Shown: piece by piece, positions 19,791 through 28,675 of the stretch | Layout: the number at the start of each line of letters is the position of its first letter | Numbering within the stretch: the first letter of the stretch is position 1 | Source: JAAYVZ01 sp035384965 | GTDB taxonomy: Bacteria > Acidobacteriota > Thermoanaerobaculia > Thermoanaerobaculales > Thermoanaerobaculaceae | Length of the DNA stretch: 64,000 bases | Direction of reading: 5' to 3' | NCBI GenBank assembly: GCA_035384965.1 | Contig: DAOOJE010000004.1 | Span: 95,572 to 159,571 of the forward strand | Translations under genes and position numbers: made by a program | The notes under the pieces: model-generated | Seen by the model: only the letters and a program-made list of their open reading frames with translations | The model's database searches: none | Told to the model about the DNA's origin: nothing

Positions 19791-20272
19791 GTCCGGCCGT
19801 GGCGCGGCTGCTGGCCACCTGCGGCGGGCTCGGCGATCGGCTGCCGGCGCCCGGCACGACCGTCGGCTCGCTGGTCGGGGCTGCGCTCTTCGCCGCCCCG
19901 GTACTGCTCGGCCGCCTCCCAGCGCTGCCGGTGGCGGCGGGCGGCGCCGCGCTCCTGCTGCCGCTTTCGGTGTGGGCGTGCGGCGCGGAGGCCCTGCGCC
20001 GTGGCGCCGTCGACCCGGGGCCGGTGGTGCTCGACGAGGTCGCCGGCCAGTGGCTGGCGCTCTCCCTGCTCGCCGTGGCAGGGCCGCGCCCGCTGCGGGC
20101 GCCCGACGTCCTGGTCAGCCTTTTGCTCTTCCGCCTGTTCGACGTCTGGAAACCGTGGCCGATCCGCCTGCTCGAGCGCCTCCCCGGCGGCTGGGGGATC
20201 GTCGCCGACGACCTCGGCGCCGGGGGGCTGGCCGGCCTCGTGCACCTCGCGCTGCTTGCGCTCTGGCGCTAG
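19787..20272 (+). CDS. pgpA: Phosphatidylglycerophosphatase A
   Basis: A 161-residue membrane protein of the PgpA family. It has the N-terminal GDRLPAPGTTVGSL block, the acidic signature VVLDEVAGQWLAL in the middle, and LLLFRLFDVWKPWPIRLLERLPGGWGIVADDLGAGGLAGL at the end, where the metal-binding Asp residues lie. The enzyme removes phosphate from phosphatidylglycerophosphate in the inner membrane. Its start overlaps the mpl stop by 4 bp, so the two envelope genes form one unit. It converges with the phosphatase gene downstream, overlapping it by 4 bp. Confidence 0.92.
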   Translation: MSPAVARLLATCGGLGDRLPAPGTTVGSLVGAALFAAPVLLGRLPALPVAAGGAALLLPLSVWACGAEALRRGAVDPGPVVLDEVAGQWLALSLLAVAGPRPLRAPDVLVSLLLFRLFDVWKPWPIRLLERLPGGWGIVADDLGAGGLAGLVHLALLALWR

Positions 20273-22266
20273 CCTCCCGCATCGTCGGGGGAGTGCTCGA
20301 CCACCAGGATGGTGAGGTCGTCGGCGGGCGGTCGCGCGCCGATGTGCTCGTGCAGGCCGCCGAGGATGGCCGCCACCAGCTCGGCGGCTGGCCGCCGGGC
20401 GTGACGCCGGATGATCGCGCCGAGCCCCTCAGCACCGAGGGGGTGCCCCTCCTGGTCCACCGCCTCGAGCAGGCCGTCCGAGTAGAGCACGAGTTTGCTG
20501 CCAGGGGGGAACGCCACGATTCGGGAAGCCGGCTCCACCGGCAGTCGCGTGCCCAGCGGCAGCGAGGAGAGGAGCACCTCCTCGACCTCGCCCGCGGGCC
20601 TGACCAGGAGCACCGGGGGGTGGCCGCAGCTCGTGATCTCGGCCGTGCCGTTCTCGGCGCTCACTCGCGCCAGCACCAGCGTCGCCATGCGGTGCTTCAC
20701 CGACTGCTGGAGCACGAGACGGTTCAACCGCTCCAAGAGCTCGGCACCGCGGTAACCCTCGAGCACCAGCGTGCCCATGGCCGACTTGACCATGGCCATG
20801 AGCAGGCCCGTCGAGACCCCGTGGCCGGCCACGTCGCCGACCGTCACCACGACTTCCCGTCGCGGCAGCGGAAAGACATCGAAGTAGTCGCCTCCCACCT
20901 CCGAGGCGGGCAGGAAGTGGGCGCTGATCGCGAGCCCGGCGTGCACGAGGTGAGTGGCGGGCAGGAGGCTTTGCTGGATCTCCCGGGCGAGTTCCATCTC
21001 GCGCCTGAGGCGCTCCCTGTCCGCGACCTCGTGGAGCATGCGATCGACGGCCGCCGTCATGGTGTTGAACGCCACCGCGAGGTCGCCGAGCTGGTCGCGG
21101 CGCTTCACCGGGATGCGGGCCCCGAAGTCGCCCGCCGCCACCGCCCGCGCGCCCCGCGTCAGGCGCGCCGTGGAACGGGTGATGGACACGATCATGACCA
21201 CCGCGAAGCCGACCACGATCGCGTACAGCACCGCGAAGAGGATGCCGAGGCCGAGCAGCGCCGCCAGCACCTCGTCGGCCAGCCGGTAGGGCGCCTTCAT
21301 GAAACTGGCCCACGCCTCGGCCGGCGAGGTCCGCACGACCACCGCCAGCCGGCGGTCGGGCTGGGTCGCGCCGCCCGGCCACTCGATCGGCGCCTCGCTG
21401 ACCCTCGGCCAGAGGACGAAACGCTGGTGCAGCCACCCCGCCGGCTCGGGCGTCGAGGCCGTGGCGGCTTCCGGGGCGCCGCTTCCGGCAGGGGACGTGG
21501 GCTCTTCGAGACGAACCGAGACCGTGGGTTCCTGAGAGCGCTCGTCGATCACGACAGCGTCCCCCAGGCTGGCCTCGAACCACCCGGCCTGGCGCGCCGC
21601 AGCCTCGGCCGCATCGCGCATCGGCACCAGGACGGCCACCCAGCGCTGCCGGTCGCCGCTGGCGGCCGCCACCCAGGGTCGCCCGCCGGCCAGCACGGGG
21701 CCGGTCCAGGTGTGCAACAGGCCATCCTCCGGCGGCTCCAGACCGTCCAGGCCGGGGCTGGTGGCGAGCCGGGGACCGTCTTTCGCCACCCACTCGAAGG
21801 CAGGCAACGGCGCCCTCGAGACAGTGGCCTGCCGCACCAGCACTTCGCGCGGATCCGCCGGCAGCGCCCGCGCGGCGTTCTCGGCCAGGGCCGCGAGGGA
21901 CTCGTACGTCCGGTCGAGCAAGGTGCCGAACCGCACGGAGGCGTACTGGCCGGTCGCCATGTAGCCGACGACCGCGCCGAGGCAGCCCATGATCACGAAC
22001 GGAAACACGCCGATGATGAGGTACGAGAGGAACAGCCGCACGCCGACCCTGTACGTCGTCACCCGCCAGAGCCACCCCAGCAGGGCAGCAGCCTCGGCCA
22101 CGAGCAAGAAAGCCATGAAGAACGTGGCGACGGCGGCGGGCGCGCTGCCCGGCACCAGGCGGCGGAGCGCGAGCGCCGCCGCGGCGAGGACGGCCGTGAC
22201 CAGCGCCAGCCTCGCCAGCCTCGTGCGAAGCGCGGTGCCGGAAGACCCTTCCGACTGCGGCTTCAT
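20269..22266 (-). CDS. Membrane PP2C/SpoIIE-type serine phosphatase with HAMP domain
   Basis: A 665-residue protein. Three hydrophobic segments lie within the first 105 residues. An extracytoplasmic region follows, then a fourth membrane helix (about 345-375) and a HAMP domain (ARAVAAGDFGARIPVKRRDQLGDLAVAFNTM). A helix ending in LAREIQQSLLPA leads into a PPM/SpoIIE phosphatase domain: PASEVGGDYFDVF, VGDVAGHGVSTGLLMAMVKS, ITSCGHPPVLLV, LYSDGLLEA and ADDLTILVVE, with metal-binding Asp residues intact. Such RsbU-like proteins usually dephosphorylate anti-sigma-factor antagonists in a partner switch. No anti-sigma kinase or STAS protein is adjacent. The start at 22266 follows GGAAGGAAGG; upstream in-frame codons lack a ribosome site. 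Confidence 0.88.
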   Translation of the reverse strand: MKPQSEGSSGTALRTRLARLALVTAVLAAAALALRRLVPGSAPAAVATFFMAFLLVAEAAALLGWLWRVTTYRVGVRLFLSYLIIGVFPFVIMGCLGAVVGYMATGQYASVRFGTLLDRTYESLAALAENAARALPADPREVLVRQATVSRAPLPAFEWVAKDGPRLATSPGLDGLEPPEDGLLHTWTGPVLAGGRPWVAAASGDRQRWVAVLVPMRDAAEAAARQAGWFEASLGDAVVIDERSQEPTVSVRLEEPTSPAGSGAPEAATASTPEPAGWLHQRFVLWPRVSEAPIEWPGGATQPDRRLAVVVRTSPAEAWASFMKAPYRLADEVLAALLGLGILFAVLYAIVVGFAVVMIVSITRSTARLTRGARAVAAGDFGARIPVKRRDQLGDLAVAFNTMTAAVDRMLHEVADRERLRREMELAREIQQSLLPATHLVHAGLAISAHFLPASEVGGDYFDVFPLPRREVVVTVGDVAGHGVSTGLLMAMVKSAMGTLVLEGYRGAELLERLNRLVLQQSVKHRMATLVLARVSAENGTAEITSCGHPPVLLVRPAGEVEEVLLSSLPLGTRLPVEPASRIVAFPPGSKLVLYSDGLLEAVDQEGHPLGAEGLGAIIRRHARRPAAELVAAILGGLHEHIGARPPADDLTILVVEHSPDDAGG

Positions 22267-22502
22267 CACGCCTTCCTTCCGGACGGGGCGCCCACTCCTC
22301 GTCGGCATACGCTCGACACGCTGCCAGTGTACCCGCGTGCCCCCGGCTGGAAGCCGCCGGTTCGCGCCTGGCGGCTCCGCCTGGACACGCTCGCGCCGCC
22401 GGTGGTAGCCTCGCCCGAGCGGCCCAGGATTAGACGGTCGGCCCGGCGCGTTGAAGCGAGGGGTCGGCCTCCCCGCCGGCCCAGACGAGAAAGGAGAACC
22501 CG

Positions 22503-22994
22503 ATGCTCAGCACCACGATGGAAGCGGCACTCAACGAGCAGATCCGCGAAGAGATGTACTCGTCCTACCTGTACCTGGCCATGGCGGCCTACTTCGAGGG
22601 GCTCGACCTGCGAGGCATGGCCCGCTGGATGCGCGTCCAGGCCCAGGAGGAAAACTCCCACGCCATGAAACTGTTCGACTACGTCTTCGAGCGCGGCGGC
22701 ACGGTGACGCTGAAGGCGCTGGCCGAGCCGCAGGCGACGTGGGCCTCGCCGGCCGCGGCGTTCGCGGCGGCGCTCGGGCACGAGCGGCACATCACCGGCT
22801 GCATCCACAAGCTGGTCGAGCAGGCGGCCGCCGAGCACGACCACGGTACCGTCAACTTCCTCCAGTGGTTCGTCAAGGAGCAGGTCGAGGAAGAAGCCAA
22901 CGTCGAGCCGATTGCCCGCCGCCTGGAGAAGATCGGCGACAACATGGTGGGGCTGCTCTTCACCGATCGCGAGCTGGGGTCGCGCGGCGCCTAG
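22503..22994 (+). CDS. ftnA: Bacterial non-heme ferritin
   Basis: A 163-residue ferritin. The ferroxidase residues align with the numbering of the classical bacterial ferritin: E17, E50, H53, E94 and Q127 are all present (REEMYSSYLYLAMAAYFEG, AQEENSHAMKLFDYV, GHERHITGCIHKL, FVKEQVEEEANV). The protein oxidises and stores iron in a 24-subunit cytoplasmic shell. AAAGGAGAA precedes the ATG. A strong intrinsic terminator follows 21 bp after the stop. It is transcribed alone, diverging from the phosphatase. Confidence 0.96.
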   Translation: MLSTTMEAALNEQIREEMYSSYLYLAMAAYFEGLDLRGMARWMRVQAQEENSHAMKLFDYVFERGGTVTLKALAEPQATWASPAAAFAAALGHERHITGCIHKLVEQAAAEHDHGTVNFLQWFVKEQVEEEANVEPIARRLEKIGDNMVGLLFTDRELGSRGA

Positions 22995-23778
22995 CCGCCG
23001 GCTCGGGAGCAGTTTGGGGGCCCGCGCCGCCAGCGGCGCGGGCCCCCTCGTTTTCGGCCGCTTTCGGCACCACGAGCCGGACCACGGCGCCGCGAATCAC
23101 CTCGTTGTCGCCCAACAATGCAAGCTCATATCTCCAGGCGTACCATCGGCCGCGCGCCACGAGTTCGCGCCCGATCAGCTCGTAAAACGCCCCGCCAAAC
23201 TCGACCACCTGGTTTTCCGACCAGCTCTTGTCTTCGACCGAAAAGACCTCGAGCGCAACCGGCTGCCCCGCCGGCTGCACCACGATCTCATCCGGACGAG
23301 GTGGCCCCAGCATCACGCCGAGCCGGAGGCGGTGCTCCCCGCGAAGCGCCTGCCGGCCGAGCTGCCATCCCAGCCACACCACGCCGAGCCCGAGGCGGCG
23401 GTCCCAGAACGCGGCTTCGAGAGCGCGCACCAGCCCTTCCGCGAAGCCGTAGAGCAGCACCCAGGTGGCCGGCTGCGCGAGGTACACCAGGAAGCCGAGC
23501 GCGCCCATGGCGAAGAAATCGCGGTGGGTGAGCTGGGGCTGGCGCACCAGGTACTCCCAGGCCGGGCCATAGGAAAAGCTCGACACGGCCCCGACCATCC
23601 CCCAGATGAACAGGACCACCGAGACCACGACTTCGGCGTACGCCGAGACAAGGTGCGCCCACGTCGTGGAGTAGGGCTGCAGCCGCGGGTGCTCCTTGAT
23701 CCGCTCGGGGAGCACCGCGACGGCCAGGGCCGCAACCGCGAAGGCGCAGCGCTCGAGGAGCGTATCCGCCCGGGGCAC
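22960..23778 (-). CDS. Membrane protein of unknown function
   Basis: A 272-residue frame with strong protein-like composition. After an N-terminal segment it has two or three long hydrophobic stretches: VSAYAEVVVSVVLFIWGMVGAVSSF, FFAMGALGFLVYLAQPATWVLLYGF, and the amphipathic RLGLGVVWLGWQLG. The C-terminal 110 residues are a soluble domain (IVVQPAGQPVALEVFSVEDKSWSENQVVEFGGAFYELIGREL). I do not recognise the family. No ATG suits the N-terminus; a GTG at 23778 is chosen (VPRADTLLERCAFAV), so the start is uncertain. The last 12 codons overlap the ferritin gene tail to tail, and the tail also encodes the ferritin terminator stem. The true C-terminal tail may therefore be a non-conserved addition. 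Confidence 0.6.
   Translation of the reverse strand: MPRADTLLERCAFAVAALAVAVLPERIKEHPRLQPYSTTWAHLVSAYAEVVVSVVLFIWGMVGAVSSFSYGPAWEYLVRQPQLTHRDFFAMGALGFLVYLAQPATWVLLYGFAEGLVRALEAAFWDRRLGLGVVWLGWQLGRQALRGEHRLRLGVMLGPPRPDEIVVQPAGQPVALEVFSVEDKSWSENQVVEFGGAFYELIGRELVARGRWYAWRYELALLGDNEVIRGAVVRLVVPKAAENEGARAAGGAGPQTAPEPAARRRATPARDR
23016..23054 (+). terminator. Strong rho-independent terminator of the ferritin gene
   Basis: A perfect 15-bp stem, GGGGGCCCGCGCCGC against GCGGCGCGGGCCCCC, with only CA between the arms (23016-23047), followed by TCGTTTT. It lies 21 bp after the ferritin stop codon. The same DNA is the 3' end of the convergent minus-strand reading frame. Confidence 0.85.
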
Positions 23779-23830
23779 GGCCGGCTTATACCGCCGCCGC
23801 CGGCGAGAGTCCAGGCCGCCGGCCAGGTGG

Positions 23831-24532
23831 CTAGTGCTGGTGGGAGGGTTCAGCCTGGCCTGGCTTCTCGATACCCAGCAACTCGATCTCGAAGACCAGC
23901 GTGCTGTACGGCGGAATGCCCCGGTTGCCACCCGCCCCGTACCCCAGCTCGTACGGCACCACGACCTGCCACTTGGAGCCCACCGGCATGAGCTGCAGAG
24001 CCTCGGTCCAGCCGGCGATCACGCCCCTCACCGGGAACACCGCCGGCTCGTTGCGGCTGTACGAGCTGTCGAACTCCCTGCCGTCCACGAACGTGCCGCG
24101 ATAGTGGCACTTGACGGAGTCGTCGGCAGTCGGCTTGGGACCGTTCCCGGCCGTGATCACCTTGTACTGCAGCCCCGACGGCAAGGTCACGACCCCGGGC
24201 TTCTTGCCGTTTTCGCCCAGAAACGCCACGCCTTCCCGCTTGCTCTTGTCGGCCGCCTTGGTCCGCAGCTCGACCTGGTACGCCTGGATGATCTCGCGGA
24301 CTTCCTTTTCGGTGAGCAGGATATGCTCCCCGGCCAACGCGTCCCGCAGCCCCTTGACGAGGGTCTCGACGTCGACCTCCACGCCCTGCCGCCTGAAACT
24401 GTTGCCGATATCCACCCCGATGGCGTAGCTGACCTTGTCCTTCTGGCTCGCCAGCGTCTGCGCCGGCTCCTCGGCCAGCACCGCCACGCCGCACACCGCC
24501 ACGAGCACGCCGACTGCAACCATGTTTCTCAT
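23831..24532 (-). CDS. FKBP-type peptidyl-prolyl isomerase, periplasmic (FkpA/Mip-like)
   Basis: A 233-residue protein. The signal peptide (MRNMVAVGVLVAVCGVAVLAEE) is followed by an N-terminal dimerisation domain (KVSYAIGVDIGNSFRRQGVEVDVETLVKGLRDALAG, residues about 32-70) and a helix. The FKBP domain takes up the rest: PSGLQYKVITAGNGPKPTADDSVKCHYRGTFVDGREFDSSY, then GVIAGWTEALQLMPVGSKWQVVVPYELGYG and a final IPPYSTLVFEIELLGI. The layout matches FkpA and Mip chaperones, which fold exported proteins in the periplasm. The ATG at 24532 has GGAGAGGAG before it. The C-terminus ends in PSHQH. Confidence 0.93.
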   Translation of the reverse strand: MRNMVAVGVLVAVCGVAVLAEEPAQTLASQKDKVSYAIGVDIGNSFRRQGVEVDVETLVKGLRDALAGEHILLTEKEVREIIQAYQVELRTKAADKSKREGVAFLGENGKKPGVVTLPSGLQYKVITAGNGPKPTADDSVKCHYRGTFVDGREFDSSYSRNEPAVFPVRGVIAGWTEALQLMPVGSKWQVVVPYELGYGAGGNRGIPPYSTLVFEIELLGIEKPGQAEPSHQH

Positions 24533-24598
24533 GCGCTCTCCTCTCCCGCGGGCGCGCACGCCCCGCGAGGAAGGCGCGATTCTACTCCTCGGGATCGA

Positions 24599-25330
24599 TC
24601 AGCGCTGGAGGGGTACGAGCGTCGGCGCACCCGAGCGGGTGTCGATGACCGACGCCATGACGAGCAGCTGGACGGTGCCGGTGATCTCGGCCCGTACGTG
24701 TTCGGCGCGCGCGAGGCCGAAGGCGTGCAAGGCGTCGTCGAGCTGCAGGTAACCGCCGCCGGCCAGGCGAAAGACCTCCTCGCCAGCCACCTCGCCCCTG
24801 GCGAGGACCAGCCGCACGCGCGCCGTGCCCGGCTCCGGCCCCGGGTTGAAGATCGCCAGGTTGGTGCGGAACTGCGGCGTCCGCCGCAGGCCCACGAGGT
24901 GCCCGACCTCGCCGGGCCGCAGCGCGGCGCTGCGCGGCAGCGCGGGAATGCCCTGGCCAAACGATCCCCGCCCGGCGGCCGAGAAGATCCGCCCGAACGC
25001 CAGCACGCCGTCCGTCGTCAGCACCCGCAAGACGCCGGTGGCGCCGCCGGGCACCAGGTCGTTGCGGTACACCGTGGTGCCTGGCGGAATGTCGTCGAGC
25101 GGCGGCTCCGCCTGCAGCCCCTCGACGTTCGCCTGGCCGCCCGGCAGGAACACCACGGCGTACCCGCCGGTGGTCGAGGCGGTGTTGACGAACCACACCT
25201 CGGTGCTCCACCAGGTGCCGTCCTGGCCCTGCTTTTGCCCCACCATGGGGATGAACAGCTCCTCGCCGCCCGCCAGCGCAGCCGCCAGGATCACGCTCGC
25301 TGCAAGAGCCCACCGCATCGCCACCAGCAT
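24599..25330 (-). CDS. Secreted beta-rich protein of unknown function
   Basis: A 243-residue protein with a signal peptide (MLVAMRWALAASVILAAALAGG). The mature part begins EELFIPMVGQKQGQDGTWWSTEVWFVNTASTTGGYAVVFLPGG and later has TNLAIFNPGPEPGTARVRLVLARGE. Two beta-sandwich-like halves of this sort, with an F/N-x-N-P-G turn, are common in exported proteins of some Acidobacteriota. I cannot name a function. The start at 25330 has GGAGGGGG 5 bp upstream; another ATG four codons later is possible. It diverges from the pseudopilin gene. Confidence 0.75.
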   Translation of the reverse strand: MLVAMRWALAASVILAAALAGGEELFIPMVGQKQGQDGTWWSTEVWFVNTASTTGGYAVVFLPGGQANVEGLQAEPPLDDIPPGTTVYRNDLVPGGATGVLRVLTTDGVLAFGRIFSAAGRGSFGQGIPALPRSAALRPGEVGHLVGLRRTPQFRTNLAIFNPGPEPGTARVRLVLARGEVAGEEVFRLAGGGYLQLDDALHAFGLARAEHVRAEITGTVQLLVMASVIDTRSGAPTLVPLQR

Positions 25331-25475
25331 ACGACCCCCTCCGGCGCCACGCAAGACCGGGAGTCCGGCCTGCGACGCGGAGCGGCAACGCCCCTGTGAC
25401 CAGTGCCCCCCCACGGAAGCGACGCCCCCGCGAGTCGCCTCCAGGCTGGCGCGGGTCTTGCTTTGGCGTGCGGTG

Positions 25476-25946
25476 ATGAGGTCGATGCGATTGCAGCGCG
25501 GCTTCACGCTCGTGGAACTCATGGTCGTGGTCGCGATCATCGGCATCCTTTCCGCCGTTCTCATCTACCGCCTCCTCAACGTCGTCGACCGCGCCCGCCA
25601 GCGGCGTGCGATGGCCGACCTGCGCTCCATTGGTGCGGCAGTCGAGGCGTACGCCGTCGACAACCTCTACTTCCCCCGCGGCGGCTCGATCCAGGCCGCC
25701 GACCTCGCCGCGGTGCTGGTCCCGACCTACATCCGCCAGATCCCGGGGATCGACCCGTGGCGCCAGCCGTTTTGGGTCGACCTGAGCGACAACGGCACCG
25801 GCTACACGGTCTACTCGGGAGGCAAGGATCTCGTCTTCGCCAAGACGGACTGGCGGCGCGGCCCCACCACCGCGTACAGCGCGGACATCGTGTTCTCGTT
25901 TGGCGGCTTCGTGCAGTGGCCGGAAGGGATCCAGACCGAGCAGTAG
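25476..25946 (+). CDS. Type IV pilin-like / GspG-like pseudopilin
   Basis: A 156-residue protein with a class III signal: a short basic leader (MRSMRLQRG), cleavage before FTLVE, and the hydrophobic helix FTLVELMVVVAIIGILSAVLIY. The globular part contains AVEAYAVDNLYFPRGG and a C-terminal YTVYSGGKDLVF segment, as in GspG major pseudopilins of type II secretion. No other secretion gene is nearby, so it may be an orphan partner of a system located elsewhere. The ATG at 25476 or the one at 25485 could be used. The frame is open upstream through antisense of the neighbouring gene and is not coding there. Confidence 0.85.
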   Translation: MRSMRLQRGFTLVELMVVVAIIGILSAVLIYRLLNVVDRARQRRAMADLRSIGAAVEAYAVDNLYFPRGGSIQAADLAAVLVPTYIRQIPGIDPWRQPFWVDLSDNGTGYTVYSGGKDLVFAKTDWRRGPTTAYSADIVFSFGGFVQWPEGIQTEQ

Positions 25947-25999
25947 GCAACCGCGCCGGAACCCGCGGGCTGGCCTCGCGACCGGGGTGCCGCGCTCGC

Positions 26000-26026
26000 T
26001 TGCCTGGGTGATCGGACGCCTATAGA
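26000..26026 (+). promoter_or_regulatory. Candidate sigma-70-type promoter of the first hybrid kinase
   Basis: TTGCCT at 26000-26005 and TATAGA at 26021-26026 are separated by 15 bp. The start codon of the kinase gene follows only 8 bp after the -10 element and has no Shine-Dalgarno sequence. Transcription would begin at or next to the ATG, so a leaderless mRNA is likely. The spacer is shorter than the usual 17 bp, which lowers confidence. Confidence 0.4.
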
Positions 26027-26034
26027 CTCGGGCC

Positions 26035-28650
26035 ATGCACCCAGCGGGGTCCGTGCAGCTCCGCCTCCCGATCGCGATCATCGCCCTCTCGGCTTTCGCC
26101 TTCGGGTCGCTCGGCGTGCTGGCCGTCCAGCAAGTCTCCGACCTCACAAGGCAGCGCGTGCAGCAGGCGGTGCTCGACCTCGTGACACTGCGCGCCCGGG
26201 ACATCGCCGCGTTCTTCGAGGAGCGGGGCCGCATCGCCACCACCCTGTTCGCCGACCCGCTTGCCGAGGAGTGGATCGCGGGCTATGCGACCTTCCGCCG
26301 GCCGCTCGAGGGTGATCCCGGGTGGGATCGGCTGCGCACCGAGTTCGAGCGCCTGGAGCGCGCCGACCCCACCATCACCTCGGTGTTCTTCGCCACCGCC
26401 AGCACGGGCGAGTACTTCCGCTCCTCCGGGCGGGTCGAGCGCGAGGGCTACGACACCCGGACCCGCTGGTGGTGGGCGGAGGCCGTGGCGAAGCGGCGCC
26501 TGTACGTCACCGCAGCCGGCGTCGACGCCGGGACCGGAGCCCTCGGCGTGACGGTGCAAACCACGCTCGACCGGCCCGACGGCAGCGTGCTGGCCGTGGT
26601 GGGGCTCGACATCAATCTCGAGACGCTCGGGCGCCTGGTCGACTCGATCACCTTCGAGGGCACCGGCAACGCCTTCCTCGTGGACGGCGAAAGCCGGATC
26701 ATCTACTTCCCCGCCGTCGATTTCTCGACCCTTCCCCGAGGCGAACGCGTGGTCTCGCCGCTCGGCACGGTGGACCAGCTCTATCCCGACACGGCAGGGT
26801 TCGCGGCACTGGCGAAGCAGCTCGGCGGCGCGCCGGGGCTGGCCCGGGTCCGCTGGCGTGGCGAGCCGCGCTTTGTCGCCCACGTCCCGGTGCGCAGCGA
26901 ACGGCCCGAGCTGCGGTGGTCGCTCGGGCTGGCCGTGCCCGAAAGCGTCATCACCGCGCCCATCGCCCGCGTCCGGTGGCGGGCGGGGGTGTCCATCCTT
27001 CTCGCCGTGCTCGCCATCGCGGGGGTGACGCTGGCCATCACCCGGCGGGTCGACTCCGGCCTGCGCGAGGCCGACCGCCAGCGTGCCGCCGCGCTCGCCG
27101 AGGCTAACGCGCGGTTGCTCGAGGCCGATCAGATGAAGAGCCGTTTCTTGGCCACCATGAGCCACGAGCTGCGCACCCCGCTCAATTCGATCATCGGGTT
27201 CTCGACCATCCTGCAGACTCGCCTCGCCGGCCAGCTGGAGCCCCGCCACCTCAAGTTCCTGGCCAACATCCGCAGCTCGGGCGAGCACCTGCTGGCGATG
27301 ATCTCCGACATCCTCGACCTGTCGAAGGTGGAGGCCGGCAAGCTCGAACTTCACCCTGAAGCCGTCCGCGTGCCCGAACTCATCGAAGGCGTCTGCGACA
27401 TCGTGCGCGCCGGCGCCCGCGAGCGAAACCTCGAGCTGGCCGTCGAGGCGGCGCCAGACCTGCCGGCCCTCGAAGCCGATCCCATCCGGGTCAAGCAGGT
27501 CGTCCTCAACCTCGTTGCCAACGCCGTGAAATTCGCCTACGAGGGGACGACCGTGCGGATCACGGCCCAGGCGCTCGACGCCGAGGCCTCGGGGCTCGGC
27601 GTGCCGGCGCTCTGCATCTCAGTGGCCGACCGCGGCATCGGCATCGCTCCGGCCGACCAGAGCGCGATCTTCGACGAGTTCCGCCAAGTCTTCCAGGCCG
27701 ACGGCCGCAACTACGGTGGCACCGGTCTCGGTCTGACCTTGGTCAAGCGCCTGGTCGAGCTGCACCGGGGTTCGATTTCCGTGCAGAGCACGCTGGGCGA
27801 AGGAAGCACGTTCTCCGTGGTCCTGCCACTCGCGTACCGGGGGGTCGCGGCGGCCGGCCCGGCCGTGGCGCTGCCGGCGGCCGTCGAGGGCACCCGCATC
27901 CTGGTGGTGGAGGACGACGTCGCGGCGTACGAGCGCATCCGCCACGACCTGCTCGGGGCCGGATACAGCGTCGCCTGGAGCCGCACGGGTGCCGACGCCG
28001 TGGAGCTGGCGCTCGAGCAGCAGCCGGCCGCGATCGTGCTCGACATCGTGCTGCCGGGCCGCGACGGCTGGGACATCCTCCGCGATCTCAAGTCCCGCCC
28101 GGAGGTCAGTCGGATCCCGCTCATCATCGTCTCGGTGCTCGCCAACCACGAGCTGGGGCTGGCGCTGGGAGCCGACGCGTACTTCACCAAGCCGGTGGAC
28201 CGTTCGCAGCTCCTGGCGCGCCTGGCCGAGCTGGTACCCCACCCTGTCGCCTGGCACCCGAAGGTGCTGCTCATCGACGACGAGCGGAGCCTTCACGAGC
28301 TGGTCGAGGAGATGCTGCACGGCCACGGCTACCAGCTCATCCATGCCTTCGACGGCACCGAAGGGCTCGAGCTCGCGCAGCGCAACAAGCCGGACGTCAT
28401 CATCCTGGACCTCATGATGCCGGGCATCGACGGGTTCGAGGTCGCGGCCAGGCTCAAGCAGGATCGCGAGACCCAGCAGATCCCGATCATCGTGCTCACC
28501 GCGCGCGACACCACCCGGGCCGAGCGCGAGCGCCTGCGCGGCAAGATCGAGGTCCTGCTCCGCAAGGGCGACAGCGGCACGACCAGGCTCGCGCCCTTGA
28601 TCCGCAGCCTGCTCTCCCAGCAGCGGGCAGCGCCCCGAGCGGCCTCCTGA
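26035..28650 (+). CDS. Hybrid sensor histidine kinase: Cache - HisKA - HATPase - REC - REC
   Basis: An 871-residue membrane kinase. One helix (about 8-30) leads into a periplasmic double-Cache-type sensor (about 35-310, with TSVFFATASTGEYFRSSGR, WWWAEAVAKRRLYVTAAGVD and GLDINLETLGRLVDSI). A second helix follows (about 318-340). The HisKA phospho-acceptor is H377 in SHELRTPLNSIIGF. The ATPase domain has NLVANAVKF, DRGIGI and GGTGLGLTLVKRLV. Two receiver domains follow, with acceptor Asp residues at 670 (LDIVLPGRDGWD) and 792 (LDLMMPGIDGF). There is no output domain, so the phosphate is probably passed to another protein. A small molecule, possibly an amino or organic acid, is the likely signal. 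The next kinase begins 25 bp downstream. Confidence 0.93.
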   Translation: MHPAGSVQLRLPIAIIALSAFAFGSLGVLAVQQVSDLTRQRVQQAVLDLVTLRARDIAAFFEERGRIATTLFADPLAEEWIAGYATFRRPLEGDPGWDRLRTEFERLERADPTITSVFFATASTGEYFRSSGRVEREGYDTRTRWWWAEAVAKRRLYVTAAGVDAGTGALGVTVQTTLDRPDGSVLAVVGLDINLETLGRLVDSITFEGTGNAFLVDGESRIIYFPAVDFSTLPRGERVVSPLGTVDQLYPDTAGFAALAKQLGGAPGLARVRWRGEPRFVAHVPVRSERPELRWSLGLAVPESVITAPIARVRWRAGVSILLAVLAIAGVTLAITRRVDSGLREADRQRAAALAEANARLLEADQMKSRFLATMSHELRTPLNSIIGFSTILQTRLAGQLEPRHLKFLANIRSSGEHLLAMISDILDLSKVEAGKLELHPEAVRVPELIEGVCDIVRAGARERNLELAVEAAPDLPALEADPIRVKQVVLNLVANAVKFAYEGTTVRITAQALDAEASGLGVPALCISVADRGIGIAPADQSAIFDEFRQVFQADGRNYGGTGLGLTLVKRLVELHRGSISVQSTLGEGSTFSVVLPLAYRGVAAAGPAVALPAAVEGTRILVVEDDVAAYERIRHDLLGAGYSVAWSRTGADAVELALEQQPAAIVLDIVLPGRDGWDILRDLKSRPEVSRIPLIIVSVLANHELGLALGADAYFTKPVDRSQLLARLAELVPHPVAWHPKVLLIDDERSLHELVEEMLHGHGYQLIHAFDGTEGLELAQRNKPDVIILDLMMPGIDGFEVAARLKQDRETQQIPIIVLTARDTTRAERERLRGKIEVLLRKGDSGTTRLAPLIRSLLSQQRAAPRAAS

Positions 28651-28675
28651 CCCCCTCTGCTACCATGGGCCCGAG

